Assembly: GCA_037444845.1 (NCBI GenBank)
Contig: JBBILQ010000024.1
Span: 1-32,066 of the forward strand
DNA: 32,066 nucleotides
Direction: 5' to 3'
From: JARYMI01 sp037444845
GTDB lineage: Bacteria > Acidobacteriota > Aminicenantia > Aminicenantales > UBA8522
Under the pieces are notes generated by a model. The model searched no databases and was not told the DNA's origin. It worked only from the letters and a program-made list of their open reading frames with translations. A program made the translations under genes and the position numbers. Numbering within the stretch: position 1 is the first letter of the stretch; every line of letters begins with the position of its first letter. Shown in pieces: positions 14,808 through 22,208 of this stretch.

Positions 14808-15485
14808 ATGAAAACCGAACGCAAGTGTCCGGCCGAAAACGTGTTTCTCCAGGCTTTCCTGGACGTGTCGGCTGCCGCCATGAAGGAAGATTTGGCCAAA
14901 CACGCTGCCGTCTGCCCTCGATGCCTGAGGAAATTCAACGTCCTCATAGAGCTCGAGGCTGAGCTCAAAGGTCAAGAAAAGCGAATCGACGACAAAGCCC
15001 TGTCCAGGAAGGAAATGAATGCTTTAGAGAATATGGCCCGGCAGCGACTGAGGGATTTGACCAGCCATCTGACGCGGCCATTCCTCAAGTCCCGTGCCGG
15101 TGTCGGCGTTGCCCTCGGAGTTAGCTTGGTGCTGGCAGTCCTGGGCTATCTTCTCCTGGAGAGGAATTCCTCTCCTCAACTCGTTTTGAGGGGAGTCCCG
15201 GGCCAGGAACTCCTGCTCATCAAACCCAGGGGAACGCTCAAAGAAGCGCCGGCCGTGTTTGCCTGGACAGAGGTCAAGGGGAGGGAGGCTTTTATCTTTG
15301 TGCTGGTCGATGAGGAATTGAACACGGTTTACAGAGCCAAGCTCTATGCGCCCCGAGCGCATCTCCCCGCTGCGGTCAAAGACAACCTCGTAAAAGGAAA
15401 GAAGTATCTCTGGACAGTCGAAGCCCAGGATAAGGAATGCGGCATCCTGGCTTCTGATTATCTTTCCTTCGAGATCGAAGAATAA
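14808..15485 (+). CDS. Membrane anti-sigma factor with zinc-finger motif
   Basis: 225 residues. The N-terminus has the ZAS-type signature H32-AAV-C36-PR-C39 (HxxxCxxC) expected to hold the sigma factor. One membrane helix follows at about 97-117 (GVGVALGVSLVLAVLGYLLL). The C-terminal 105 residues should be periplasmic and look like an all-beta domain (APAVFAWTEVKGREAFIFVLVDEELNTVY, YLWTVEAQDKECGI), possibly FN3-like. It lies 28 bases after the sigma gene behind AAAGGGGG. Release of the sigma factor would need a signal acting on the periplasmic part. The Zn motif and pairing are strong; the signal is unknown. Confidence 0.8.
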   Translation: MKTERKCPAENVFLQAFLDVSAAAMKEDLAKHAAVCPRCLRKFNVLIELEAELKGQEKRIDDKALSRKEMNALENMARQRLRDLTSHLTRPFLKSRAGVGVALGVSLVLAVLGYLLLERNSSPQLVLRGVPGQELLLIKPRGTLKEAPAVFAWTEVKGREAFIFVLVDEELNTVYRAKLYAPRAHLPAAVKDNLVKGKKYLWTVEAQDKECGILASDYLSFEIEE

Positions 15486-15497
15486 CCCGGGCCAGCG

Positions 15498-15890
15498 TTA
15501 TCGGCCAGGCACAGCAAATGATCGGTCAACAGCTCTTTCAACTGGCCAGGGGGAATAAACAGGTCTCTTCTGGAACTGGATGTCGTACTTTCTGACTTTT
15601 TCGTTAAGCGTGGTGTACTTGATTCCCAGAACGCTGGCAGCCTTTTTCTGATTGCCGCCTACTTTGAAGAGAGTGTTCAGGATGATGGACTTCTCCAGGT
15701 CCTCGATGAACTCTTTCAGACAACCCGGCTGCTGGCAGAAGAGTTCGAGAAACAGGTCGAAAAAATCCTTCTTGAGCTTGTCTTCCAAGGCTCGGAAGAT
15801 CCTTTTATGCCGCTTTCCCCTGAGTGCCTGCTTGCTCGCAACCATGCTTAAAGATTCGATCCCGGCAAAAGCGTCTTTAAGAGTTTCCAT
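15498..15890 (-). CDS. Small Fis-type helix-turn-helix protein
   Basis: 130 residues. The N-terminal 60 residues are helical (LEDKLKKDFFDLFLELFCQQPG) and lack a receiver or AAA+ domain. Residues about 66-105 are a Fis/NtrC-type HTH (LEKSIILNTLFKVGGNQKKAASVLGIKYTTLNEKVRKYDI). The recognition region is similar to the end of the NtrC-type activator at 16445 (ASQILQISRPTLDKKIKEYDL). It may bind related dyads as a competitor or co-factor. It follows the lone receiver gene by nine bases behind GAGGGAGG. Its end faces the anti-sigma gene convergently, 12 bases apart, with no clear terminator between. Confidence 0.75.
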   Translation of the reverse strand: METLKDAFAGIESLSMVASKQALRGKRHKRIFRALEDKLKKDFFDLFLELFCQQPGCLKEFIEDLEKSIILNTLFKVGGNQKKAASVLGIKYTTLNEKVRKYDIQFQKRPVYSPWPVERAVDRSFAVPGR

Positions 15891-15899
15891 GATCCTCCC

Positions 15900-16286
15900 T
15901 CACATCGTTTTAGTGGTGATTTCTCTGGGCTGGAGAAGATATTCAATCGACCGGGTCAGGGCTTGAAAATCAAGAGGTTTGACAAAAAAATGCCCCACCG
16001 AATAACGGCTCAAGTCCTCGAGGGTGACCAGATCAGGATGCGCCGAGATGAGGATCGCTTCTCCTTTGTAGCCGCGCTCTCTGAAACGTCCGATCATTTC
16101 CAGGCCGTTCCCATGGGGCAACCTGAAATCGGCGATGATCAGGTCAAATTTCGTATTCTTGAAATTTGTCAGGGCCTCTTCTGAATCCTTGGCCAGGAAC
16201 ACCCGATAGTCCTTCTTGAGGATGAGACAGAACGTCTTCCTGATGGTTTCATCGTCGTCGACGACGACGATCTTCTTTTCAGTCAT
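15900..16286 (-). CDS. Single-domain response regulator (receiver only)
   Basis: 128 residues that form one receiver domain. The acidic pocket is DDD at residues 10-12, the phospho-acceptor is D53 (IIADFRLP), a conserved Ser is in ILISAHP and the Lys in FVKPLD. There is no output domain, so it must act through a partner, most simply the Fis-type HTH protein encoded nine bases downstream. The pair looks like a response regulator split into two proteins. It has its own sigma-54 promoter and dyad upstream, directly behind the NtrC-type gene. The phospho-donor is probably the kinase at 17797, since no other kinase is present; that is inference. Confidence 0.85.
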   Translation of the reverse strand: MTEKKIVVVDDDETIRKTFCLILKKDYRVFLAKDSEEALTNFKNTKFDLIIADFRLPHGNGLEMIGRFRERGYKGEAILISAHPDLVTLEDLSRYSVGHFFVKPLDFQALTRSIEYLLQPREITTKTM

Positions 16287-16313
16287 CGCAAAAACCTCTT
16301 TTCACTCCCTTAG

Positions 16314-16331
16314 AAGCAGGTTTTGTGCCAA
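16314..16331 (-). promoter_or_regulatory. Sigma-54 promoter of the receiver/Fis-HTH operon
   Basis: On the minus strand TTGGCACAAAACCTGCTT has GG (16328-16329) and GC (16316-16317) exactly 10 bases apart and a perfect TTGGCAC at -24. Transcription should start near 16304, 18 bases before the ATG at 16286. Confidence 0.78.
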
Positions 16332-16392
16332 TTCCCGGGAGCCTCTATTCCCAGCCCAGGCCAGGCGGAATAGTCATTTTTCGAGAGACCGG

Positions 16393-16430
16393 GCTGCAGA
16401 CTTTTTACAACCCGGTAAAAATCATTTACA
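16393..16430. promoter_or_regulatory. Regulatory dyad site C plus adjacent half-site
   Basis: The main site 16414-16430 is GGTAAA-N5-TTTACA, one base off the palindrome. A second TTTACA half-site at 16404-16409 would belong to a dyad centred 21 bp away, two helical turns, as in tandem activator sites. The main centre is about 118 bases upstream of the predicted sigma-54 start. The whole block lies between the stop of the NtrC-type gene and the receiver gene. Confidence 0.6.
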
Positions 16431-16444
16431 GGCAGGAAAAGCGT

Positions 16445-17800
16445 TTATGTCTGCGGCGGCCGCGGGAAAAGGCTGAGGTCATATTCCTTGATTTTCTTAT
16501 CTAAAGTCGGCCGGCTGATCTGGAGGATCTGGCTGGCCCGCGTCTTGCTTCCCTGAGTTGCTGTTAACACATACTGGATGTAATTCTTTTCCACCTCCCG
16601 AAGCGGGACAAGCTCGAGCGGATACAGCTTCTTCTCGACTGCTTCCAGAGGCAGGTTTTCTTTCAGGATGACGTCACTTTTGGCCAGGATTACAGCCCGG
16701 GTTAAGGCGTTTTCAAGCTCACGGACGTTTCCTTTCCACGGGAGGTCCTGCAGGAGCTTCATGACTTCGGGCGGAACTTTCCTGACGTTCTTCCGCAGGT
16801 CCCGATTGATTTTTTCAATAAGGTAGGCCACAAGCTCGGGAATGTCCTCTTTCCTTTCCCGAAGAGCGGGCAGGAAAATCTCCACGACTTTCAACCTGTA
16901 ATAAAGGTCCTCCCTGAACTTTCCGTTCTCAATCAGGACTTTCAGGTCATGATTGGTGGCGGCGATGATCCGGGCTTCCGTCTTCAAGATTTTCTCTCCG
17001 CCGACCTTCATGAAATCCCGTGTTTCGATGACTCGAAGAAGCTTCGATTGCAGGCTTGGCGAGATATCGCCTATTTCGTCGAGAAACAGAGTGCCCTTGC
17101 CGGCGATCTCGAATTTTCCCTTGGTTTCGTACACGGCATCGGTGAAAGCTCCCTTGGCATGGCCGAAGAGCTCGCTCTCGAGCAGCGTATCCGAGATGGC
17201 CGAGCAGTTGATGACGATGAAAGGCTCGTCACGATAAGGGCTGTTGTAATGGATGGCCTTGGCCACGAGCTCTTTTCCGGTGCCGCTCTCTCCCTGGATG
17301 AGGACATTTGTCCGGGTGTTGGCAACCGAGCCGATCAGCTTGAAGACCTCTCTCATCTGCGGCGACCGGCCGATGATATTGTCGATCGTGTATTCCTTCT
17401 GCTTCTCCTCGATAAGATAACTGACTTTTTCCTCCAGAGATTTGACCTGGAGAGCTTTTTCCACGGTCAGGTTAAGGTCGATAAAATTGAGAGGCTTGAC
17501 CAGGTACTCAAAGGCTCCCAGCTTGATGGCGTCAACGGTCGTCCTCATGTCGTCATAAGCTGTCATGATCAGCACGAAGGTTTTTTTGTTCAGCTCTTTA
17601 ATCCGGCGGAGGACCTCAAGCCCGTCGGCGTCGGGCAGGCGGACGTCCAAAAGGACGAGTTCGGGACAACATTCCTTAAACTTCTCTATCCCTTCGTCTC
17701 CGCTTTCCGCCAGTTGGACTTCGAACCCCTGCCTGGAAAGATGGGAGGATAGGGTTTTTCTGATGAGCGGATCGTCGTCGATGATCAGAACTGATTTCAT
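16445..17800 (-). CDS. NtrC-family sigma-54-dependent response regulator
   Basis: 451 residues from MKSVLIIDDD. Receiver 1-120 with phospho-acceptor D52 (LLDVRLPDADG) and K102. AAA+ domain about 140-380 with Walker A GESGTGKE (170-177), the sigma-54 contact loop GAFTDA (217-222, Asp in place of the usual second Gly), and Walker B GTLFLDEIG. C-terminal Fis-type HTH about 405-447 (TRASQILQISRPTLDKKIKEYDL). It should open sigma-54 promoters after phosphorylation. The ATG at 17798-17800 overlaps the kinase stop by four bases behind GGGGGAAGC; an upstream start would add five residues. Shared dyads at three sigma-54 promoters next to this gene make it their most likely activator, including its own operon. 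Confidence 0.92.
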   Translation of the reverse strand: MKSVLIIDDDPLIRKTLSSHLSRQGFEVQLAESGDEGIEKFKECCPELVLLDVRLPDADGLEVLRRIKELNKKTFVLIMTAYDDMRTTVDAIKLGAFEYLVKPLNFIDLNLTVEKALQVKSLEEKVSYLIEEKQKEYTIDNIIGRSPQMREVFKLIGSVANTRTNVLIQGESGTGKELVAKAIHYNSPYRDEPFIVINCSAISDTLLESELFGHAKGAFTDAVYETKGKFEIAGKGTLFLDEIGDISPSLQSKLLRVIETRDFMKVGGEKILKTEARIIAATNHDLKVLIENGKFREDLYYRLKVVEIFLPALRERKEDIPELVAYLIEKINRDLRKNVRKVPPEVMKLLQDLPWKGNVRELENALTRAVILAKSDVILKENLPLEAVEKKLYPLELVPLREVEKNYIQYVLTATQGSKTRASQILQISRPTLDKKIKEYDLSLFPRPPQT

Positions 17801-19266
17801 GCTTCCCCCTCGCAAGGAATCTTGATTTCGAAGGCCGCTCCTTTGCCTCTTTTCTTCACCACTCTGATGGAGCCTTTGTGCTGCTCGACTATTTTCCTAG
17901 CGTTGGACAGGCCCAGTCCAAACCCGGAGGCTTTGGTCGTGAAAAACGGCTCAAAGACATTCTCCCAATCCTTCTCCGGAATGCCGACGCCGTTGTCGGA
18001 GATCCTGATGTTGACTTTCCGGACTCCGTCTTCCTGGAGGCAAGAAAGGGCCAGGCCAATCTCCCCCCCTTCCTCAACAGCCTCACAGGCATTGCGGAGG
18101 ATATTCAAAAAAACCTGCCTCATCTTGTCCCCGTCCACGAGAATGCTGGGGAGATGGCGGCCGCAGTTCTTGATCAGCGTGATCTTTTTCTCGACCAAAC
18201 AACCGCTCATCATCTTAACCGACTCTTCGATAATCTGCTCGAGCGAGAACCGCTCTTTTTTCAGGTCGGAGACGCGGGTGAAATTGAGAAGCTCCTTGAT
18301 GAATTTCTCTATCTGGGCAATCCCCTCCTGAGAAATGGCCAGGTGCTCTTTCTCAACCTCATCCAGGTCATCGTTCTCGAGAATTCTCTGGATGTTGAGC
18401 TTGACCGAGGTCAGCGGGTTCCTGATTTCATGGGCGATCGTCGCCGAGATGCGGCCGATGGAAGCCAGTTTCTCCGCCTGGATCAGCCTTTTGTTCGCCT
18501 CCTCCATTCGTTTTCTCGTCTGCAGAAGTTCCTGGCTCATTTTATTGAAGCTCTGGGCCAGATTCCCTATTTCGTCCTTGGACGTGATGCCGATCGTATG
18601 GGAGAAATCTCCCCGGGAGATGAGGACAGTCCCTTCAACCAGCTTCTTCAGAGGCCCTGTGACGCGTTTGGCTAAGAAGGCCGAGCCGATCATGCCGATG
18701 AGGATGCCCCCGCTGCCGATCAGGATGAGCACGAGGCGAGTTTCACGGATTTCAGCTTCCATGTTCTCCAAGGACAGGCCGATCTTGATCGAGCCCCATT
18801 TCGACGGCGAACCGGCCGTGAAGACAGGAATTTCCACCTCGATGATGGGCACGTTTCTCTGGCCGAGCCTGAAACCTTTCTGCTTGACATAGACGCTTTC
18901 TTCGGCCACATTCTCCGGAAGCCGGCTGCAGCAGGTGATGTCTTCGTTCTCCTGGACGAGGTTGCTCGAAGCAAACAGGCTGCTGAAACGATCGTAAACA
19001 ACGACATAAAGAAGCTCCTCGTCAACCTGCTCCTCGATATTTTTCTTGACGCCGTCTACATCCCAGAACTTCAACCTCTCCAAGTTGAGGTTGGCGATAT
19101 TCTGGGCCATCAAGATTCCCCGGTTCCTGGCCTCTTTGACAATGGTCTTGACTTCCTTTTTCTCGATCACAAAAAGAATCAACCCGACAAGCAGGAACAG
19201 GATAAAAGTGAGAGAGATCATGAACCTCGTGTAGAGCGAGATTTTCAGCGCTCTTTTTCCCTTCAC
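17797..19266 (-). CDS. Membrane sensor histidine kinase
   Basis: 489 residues. TM1 at about 15-34, a periplasmic sensor domain of about 140 residues (contains the pair CC at 112-113), TM2 at about 177-199, HAMP about 200-250 (RVTGPLKKLVEGTVLISRGDF), a short coiled coil, HisKA with His279 (ATIAHEIRNPLTSVK), and HATPase with N box LNILRNACEAV, G1 DNGVGIP and G2 GFGLGLS. All catalytic boxes are present. The start is a GTG that overlaps the stop of the substrate-binding gene (GTGA), and its stop overlaps the response regulator start (ATGA), so the three proteins are translationally coupled. It should phosphorylate the NtrC-type regulator. The signal probably arrives through the binding protein. 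Confidence 0.92.
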   Translation of the reverse strand: MKGKRALKISLYTRFMISLTFILFLLVGLILFVIEKKEVKTIVKEARNRGILMAQNIANLNLERLKFWDVDGVKKNIEEQVDEELLYVVVYDRFSSLFASSNLVQENEDITCCSRLPENVAEESVYVKQKGFRLGQRNVPIIEVEIPVFTAGSPSKWGSIKIGLSLENMEAEIRETRLVLILIGSGGILIGMIGSAFLAKRVTGPLKKLVEGTVLISRGDFSHTIGITSKDEIGNLAQSFNKMSQELLQTRKRMEEANKRLIQAEKLASIGRISATIAHEIRNPLTSVKLNIQRILENDDLDEVEKEHLAISQEGIAQIEKFIKELLNFTRVSDLKKERFSLEQIIEESVKMMSGCLVEKKITLIKNCGRHLPSILVDGDKMRQVFLNILRNACEAVEEGGEIGLALSCLQEDGVRKVNIRISDNGVGIPEKDWENVFEPFFTTKASGFGLGLSNARKIVEQHKGSIRVVKKRGKGAAFEIKIPCEGEA

Positions 19267-20867
19267 TTATCCAACCAGATGTCTTTGGCGTCCAGGAAAT
19301 AAAACCCCAGAGCCGGGACCTTCGCTCCTCGGACATAAGGCTGAACGGCCAGGCGCTGTTGTTTGGAAAACAGCGGAATGGCCGGAATGTCCTTGTTGAG
19401 AATCTCTTCTATTTCCCGAAAAAGAGCGATCCGCCTTGTCCAGCTCCGCTCGACCTCTGCCTCCTTGATCAGCTCATCCAACCGGGCGCTTGAGTAATGC
19501 ATGAGCTCGAGGTTGACGACGGATTTCGAGCCGAAGAGAGGAACGATCATGTTCTCCGGGTCCGGGAAATCCATCATCCAGCTAAAAACGACAAAGTGCG
19601 GCTCGCTGCAAGCTCTTAGCTCAGCGGCAGACCTGTAATATTTTGCTTTCAGCCTGATGCCCAGGCCGGCCAGCTGGTCTCTCAGCAGCCGCGATATCTT
19701 CGTATCCTCTTCACTCCTGGGCTGTCTAAAAAAAAGGACAAAGGGGGGAAAATCGCTCTCGTCAAGAAATCCCTCTTCAGCGAGGATCTTTCTGGCCTCA
19801 GCCGGGTTATAACTGTCACGGTCGTCAGCGGGGAAAAATCCAGGCAACCTGGGCGGGATGTAGTTATGGGTCACTCGGGGAATCATGTCCAGCTTAAAGG
19901 CTCCTCTGGCCAGCTCCTTCTTATCGATGGCTAAAGAAACGGCACGGCGGACAGACGGGTTGTCCAGAGGCTGGATGTGGCAGCTCAGACCCAGGTAGAC
20001 GGTGTCAAAGCCTTCGTTTTCCAGGACCTGGCAATCCACGTTCGAAAGCCTCTCGGACATGTAAGGAATGATGTCAATTTCCTTGGCCAGGAAATGATCA
20101 ATGGTATAATAAGGGCTGAACTCGATCGCGTCCAAATAGGGCTTGCTGCCGAAATAGTGATCGTTCCGTTCAAGCCTGACTCCCACGATTTCCAGCTTGG
20201 GGCTTCTGAGCCAGTAGCCGAACTTGAACGGTCCTGTCCCTGAAGGTTTCTGAAAAAAGCCTTTTCCCTGGGACATGACAAGGTCTCGGGGGAGAATTTT
20301 CGAGAAAGCCATGCTCAAAAGATAAAGGCCGGAAACGTAGGGGTTTTTCCAGAGAATTTCAAAAGTGTATTTATCGCGGGCCTTGTATCCCTCGACTTCC
20401 GAAGCCTTTCCTTCCCAATACTCCAGCGCGCCCACGACCTTGGAGGTGAAATACTGGAAAGAGGGATGGGCAGTTTCCCTGCTGATGAGCCTCTCTAAAG
20501 AAAACTTGACATCCTCAGCGTCAAGCTCCCGGCCGTGGTGAAACTTGACTCCTTTTCTTAAATAAAATGTGCACCTTTTCCCGTCTTCCGAGATGGTCCA
20601 GTATTCGGCCAAGGAAGGAAGAAGGTTGAGTTTGCTGTCAAGCTTAACCAGTCCGTCGTAGAGCTGCTCGATGATGAAGACATGGATATCGCCAGCAGGG
20701 TCCAATTGGGATCGAAACGGCCCGGAAAAAAAGGGCCGCAACCGAAGAGTCCCGCCGACGCGAGGCGCTTCCTCGGCCCTTGGGCCGGCCCAAGCTTGAA
20801 AATGGAGGCAAAAAAGAAGGGACGGAACAAGAAAAAAATTTCGCCGCTCTGGGCTTCTTCGAAACAT
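19263..20867 (-). CDS. Family 5 extracellular solute-binding protein (DppA/OppA-like) in a kinase operon
   Basis: 534 residues. A signal peptide (NFFLVPSLLFCLHFQAWA) is followed by the SBP_bac_5 fold: GGTLRLRPF, LDPAGDIHVFIIEQLYDGLVKLD, LLPSLAEYWTISEDGKRCTFYLRKGVKFHHGRELDAEDVKFSLERL, GTGPFKF, then NPSVRRAVSLAIDKKEL. Members bind peptides, nickel or sugars in the periplasm for ABC uptake. No permease or ATPase gene is in the window; instead the stop overlaps the kinase start by four bases. This argues for a sensory role, presenting ligand to the kinase. No lipobox is seen, so it is probably soluble. The ATG at 20867 has AAGGAAAAAGG just upstream. Family assignment is firm; ligand is unknown. 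Confidence 0.88.
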   Translation of the reverse strand: MFRRSPERRNFFLVPSLLFCLHFQAWAGPRAEEAPRVGGTLRLRPFFSGPFRSQLDPAGDIHVFIIEQLYDGLVKLDSKLNLLPSLAEYWTISEDGKRCTFYLRKGVKFHHGRELDAEDVKFSLERLISRETAHPSFQYFTSKVVGALEYWEGKASEVEGYKARDKYTFEILWKNPYVSGLYLLSMAFSKILPRDLVMSQGKGFFQKPSGTGPFKFGYWLRSPKLEIVGVRLERNDHYFGSKPYLDAIEFSPYYTIDHFLAKEIDIIPYMSERLSNVDCQVLENEGFDTVYLGLSCHIQPLDNPSVRRAVSLAIDKKELARGAFKLDMIPRVTHNYIPPRLPGFFPADDRDSYNPAEARKILAEEGFLDESDFPPFVLFFRQPRSEEDTKISRLLRDQLAGLGIRLKAKYYRSAAELRACSEPHFVVFSWMMDFPDPENMIVPLFGSKSVVNLELMHYSSARLDELIKEAEVERSWTRRIALFREIEEILNKDIPAIPLFSKQQRLAVQPYVRGAKVPALGFYFLDAKDIWLDK

Positions 20868-20910
20868 CCTTTTTCCTTATGATAGAAAAGAACTCTTGAG
20901 AAAGCAAATT

Positions 20911-20928
20911 GAGCAATTTTTATGCCAA
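20911..20928 (-). promoter_or_regulatory. Sigma-54 promoter of the binding-protein/kinase/regulator operon
   Basis: On the minus strand TTGGCATAAAAATTGCTC has GG (20925-20926) and GC (20913-20914) exactly 10 bases apart with TTGGCA and TTGC cores. Transcription should start near 20901, about 34 bases before the ATG at 20867. Confidence 0.78.
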
Positions 20929-20953
20929 TTCCCATGTTGTCTTAATTCTTTTA

Positions 20954-21016
20954 TTTACAGCAAATTAATACTCAAAGAGAAGGATCCAAAAGGCTATCTG
21001 TAAACTTTCTTTACAG
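20954..21016. promoter_or_regulatory. Regulatory dyad site D plus half-site (autoregulation of the sensor operon)
   Basis: The main site 20999-21015 is TGTAAACTTTCTTTACA, extended to CTGTAAA/TTTACAG with flanking bases. It is centred about 106 bases upstream of the predicted sigma-54 start. An extra half-site TTTACAG lies at 20954-20960. The site is also about 70 bases upstream of the divergent sigma-70 promoter at 21082, so it might influence the glycosyltransferase operon too. Confidence 0.62.
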
Positions 21017-21081
21017 TATAAATGGGGAAGGTCCTCCCAGAAGACAGTCCCCTCTCCTTTTCGGTAGGGGTGGTGGTCACG

Positions 21082-21110
21082 TTGACAATTTCTCCAGGCA
21101 GATATATATT
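21082..21110 (+). promoter_or_regulatory. Sigma-70 promoter of the glycan operon
   Basis: A consensus TTGACA (21082-21087), 17-bp spacer and TATATT (21105-21110). Transcription should start near 21117. That excludes the in-frame ATG at 21022 as the start of the first gene and supports the GTG at 21136. Confidence 0.75.
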
Positions 21111-21135
21111 TCTGGCCGGATTGATTCAAGAATTC

Positions 21136-21834
21136 GTGAAAAAAATCATCATCATCCCTGCCTACAACGAAGAAGATAACATCGGCCGCGTCCTCACGGC
21201 CGCAGAAGAATGCTGCCCCGACTTTGACATCTTAGTGATCAACGACGGCTCAACCGACCGCACTTCTGAAACCGCCAGAAAATTCGGCTCTGTTGGCGTG
21301 ATCGACTTGCCCGTCAACCTGGGAATAGGCGGGGCTGTTCAGACCGGGTTCATCTACAGCCGGAAAAAGGGATACGAGGTGGCCGTTCAGATTGACGGCG
21401 ACGGCCAGCACAAGCCCAGCGAAGTCCGGAAGATTCTCTCTCCCCTGCTCGATGGCGAGGCTGATGTCGTCATCGGGTCAAGGTTTATCAAGAAAGGCTC
21501 GTATAAATCCCTGTCCTTCAGGAAGATTGGAATCAAGCTGTTTGAGCTGACCAACCGCCTTCTTTTAGGCGAGCGGATAACCGACAGCACGTCTGGGTTT
21601 CGGGCTTATAACAGAAAATCCATCGAGCTCCTGAGCAAGGATTATCCGGATGATTACCCAGAACCCGAGGCGATCTACTTCCTCAAAAAAAAGGGAATGA
21701 CGATCATCGAAGTCCCGGTCGAAATGGACACCCGGCATGGCGGAAAATCATCGATCAGCCTCGTCCGGTCTGTTTATTATATGGTCAAGGTCTTTCTGGC
21801 CATATTTGTTCTCATCCTAAGAAAACACGATTAG
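21136..21834 (+). CDS. Family 2 glycosyltransferase (dolichyl-phosphate mannosyltransferase-like)
   Basis: 232 residues from the GTG (VKKIIIIPAYNEEDNIGRV). GT-A fold: nucleotide-binding start IIPAYNEEDNI, INDGSTDRTSE, the metal-binding DGDGQHKP, and GSRFIKKG, then the acceptor region TDSTSGFRAYNRKSIELL. It is the DPM1/GtrB type, which transfers a sugar from a nucleotide to a polyprenyl phosphate on the cytoplasmic face. Only one weak hydrophobic segment is at the C-terminus (YYMVKVFLAIFVLIL). Its direct neighbour is a DUF2304 protein, a common pairing. The GTG start is chosen because the promoter start at about 21117 lies inside the longer reading; an in-frame TTG at 21121 is possible. Confidence 0.85.
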   Translation: MKKIIIIPAYNEEDNIGRVLTAAEECCPDFDILVINDGSTDRTSETARKFGSVGVIDLPVNLGIGGAVQTGFIYSRKKGYEVAVQIDGDGQHKPSEVRKILSPLLDGEADVVIGSRFIKKGSYKSLSFRKIGIKLFELTNRLLLGERITDSTSGFRAYNRKSIELLSKDYPDDYPEPEAIYFLKKKGMTIIEVPVEMDTRHGGKSSISLVRSVYYMVKVFLAIFVLILRKHD

Positions 21835-21843
21835 AGGGGTGGA

Positions 21844-22197
21844 ATGGAAAACGTCCAAGTTTTCAGGATTCAAGTTCTGGCCATCGTCGGAAGCGGCCTT
21901 CTGATTATTTTTATCCTTGAGCTCATCCGCCGAAAACGATTGAAAGAAGAGTTTTCCATCCTCTGGCTGGGGATGGGTGTTGTCTTCCTGGTCATTTCCC
22001 TTTTCCGGGGGCTCCTGGATAAGTTCTCCTACTTCGTCGGAATAGGCTATCCTCCGGCAGCGCTCTTCCTGATTTTGATCATGGGCCTGATGGTTATCCT
22101 GATTCACTTCTCCGTGGCCATCTCGGAGCTCAAGGAGGCCAACAAAAAGCTGACCCAGGAGCTGGGGCTTTTAAAAAAGGAAACCGAGGACAGATGA
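21844..22197 (+). CDS. DUF2304 membrane protein
   Basis: 117 residues with three membrane segments (about 8-25, 38-56, 66-92) and a charged C-terminal helix that looks coiled-coil (SELKEANKKLTQELGLLKKETED). RKRLKEEFSILWLGMGVVFLVISLF is typical of DUF2304. The family regularly follows DPM1-like GT2 genes and probably helps anchor or present the enzyme at the membrane; its exact role is not established. GAGGGG lies just before the ATG, 9 bases after the glycosyltransferase stop. Confidence 0.82.
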   Translation: MENVQVFRIQVLAIVGSGLLIIFILELIRRKRLKEEFSILWLGMGVVFLVISLFRGLLDKFSYFVGIGYPPAALFLILIMGLMVILIHFSVAISELKEANKKLTQELGLLKKETEDR

Positions 22198-22208
22198 AGG
22201 AGGCGAAC

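Noticed and set aside
21022..21135. Longer N-terminus of the GT2 enzyme from the ATG at 21022
   Set aside because: A consensus sigma-70 promoter lies inside it, and the added residues are unlike the family, which begins at KKIIIIPAYNEE.
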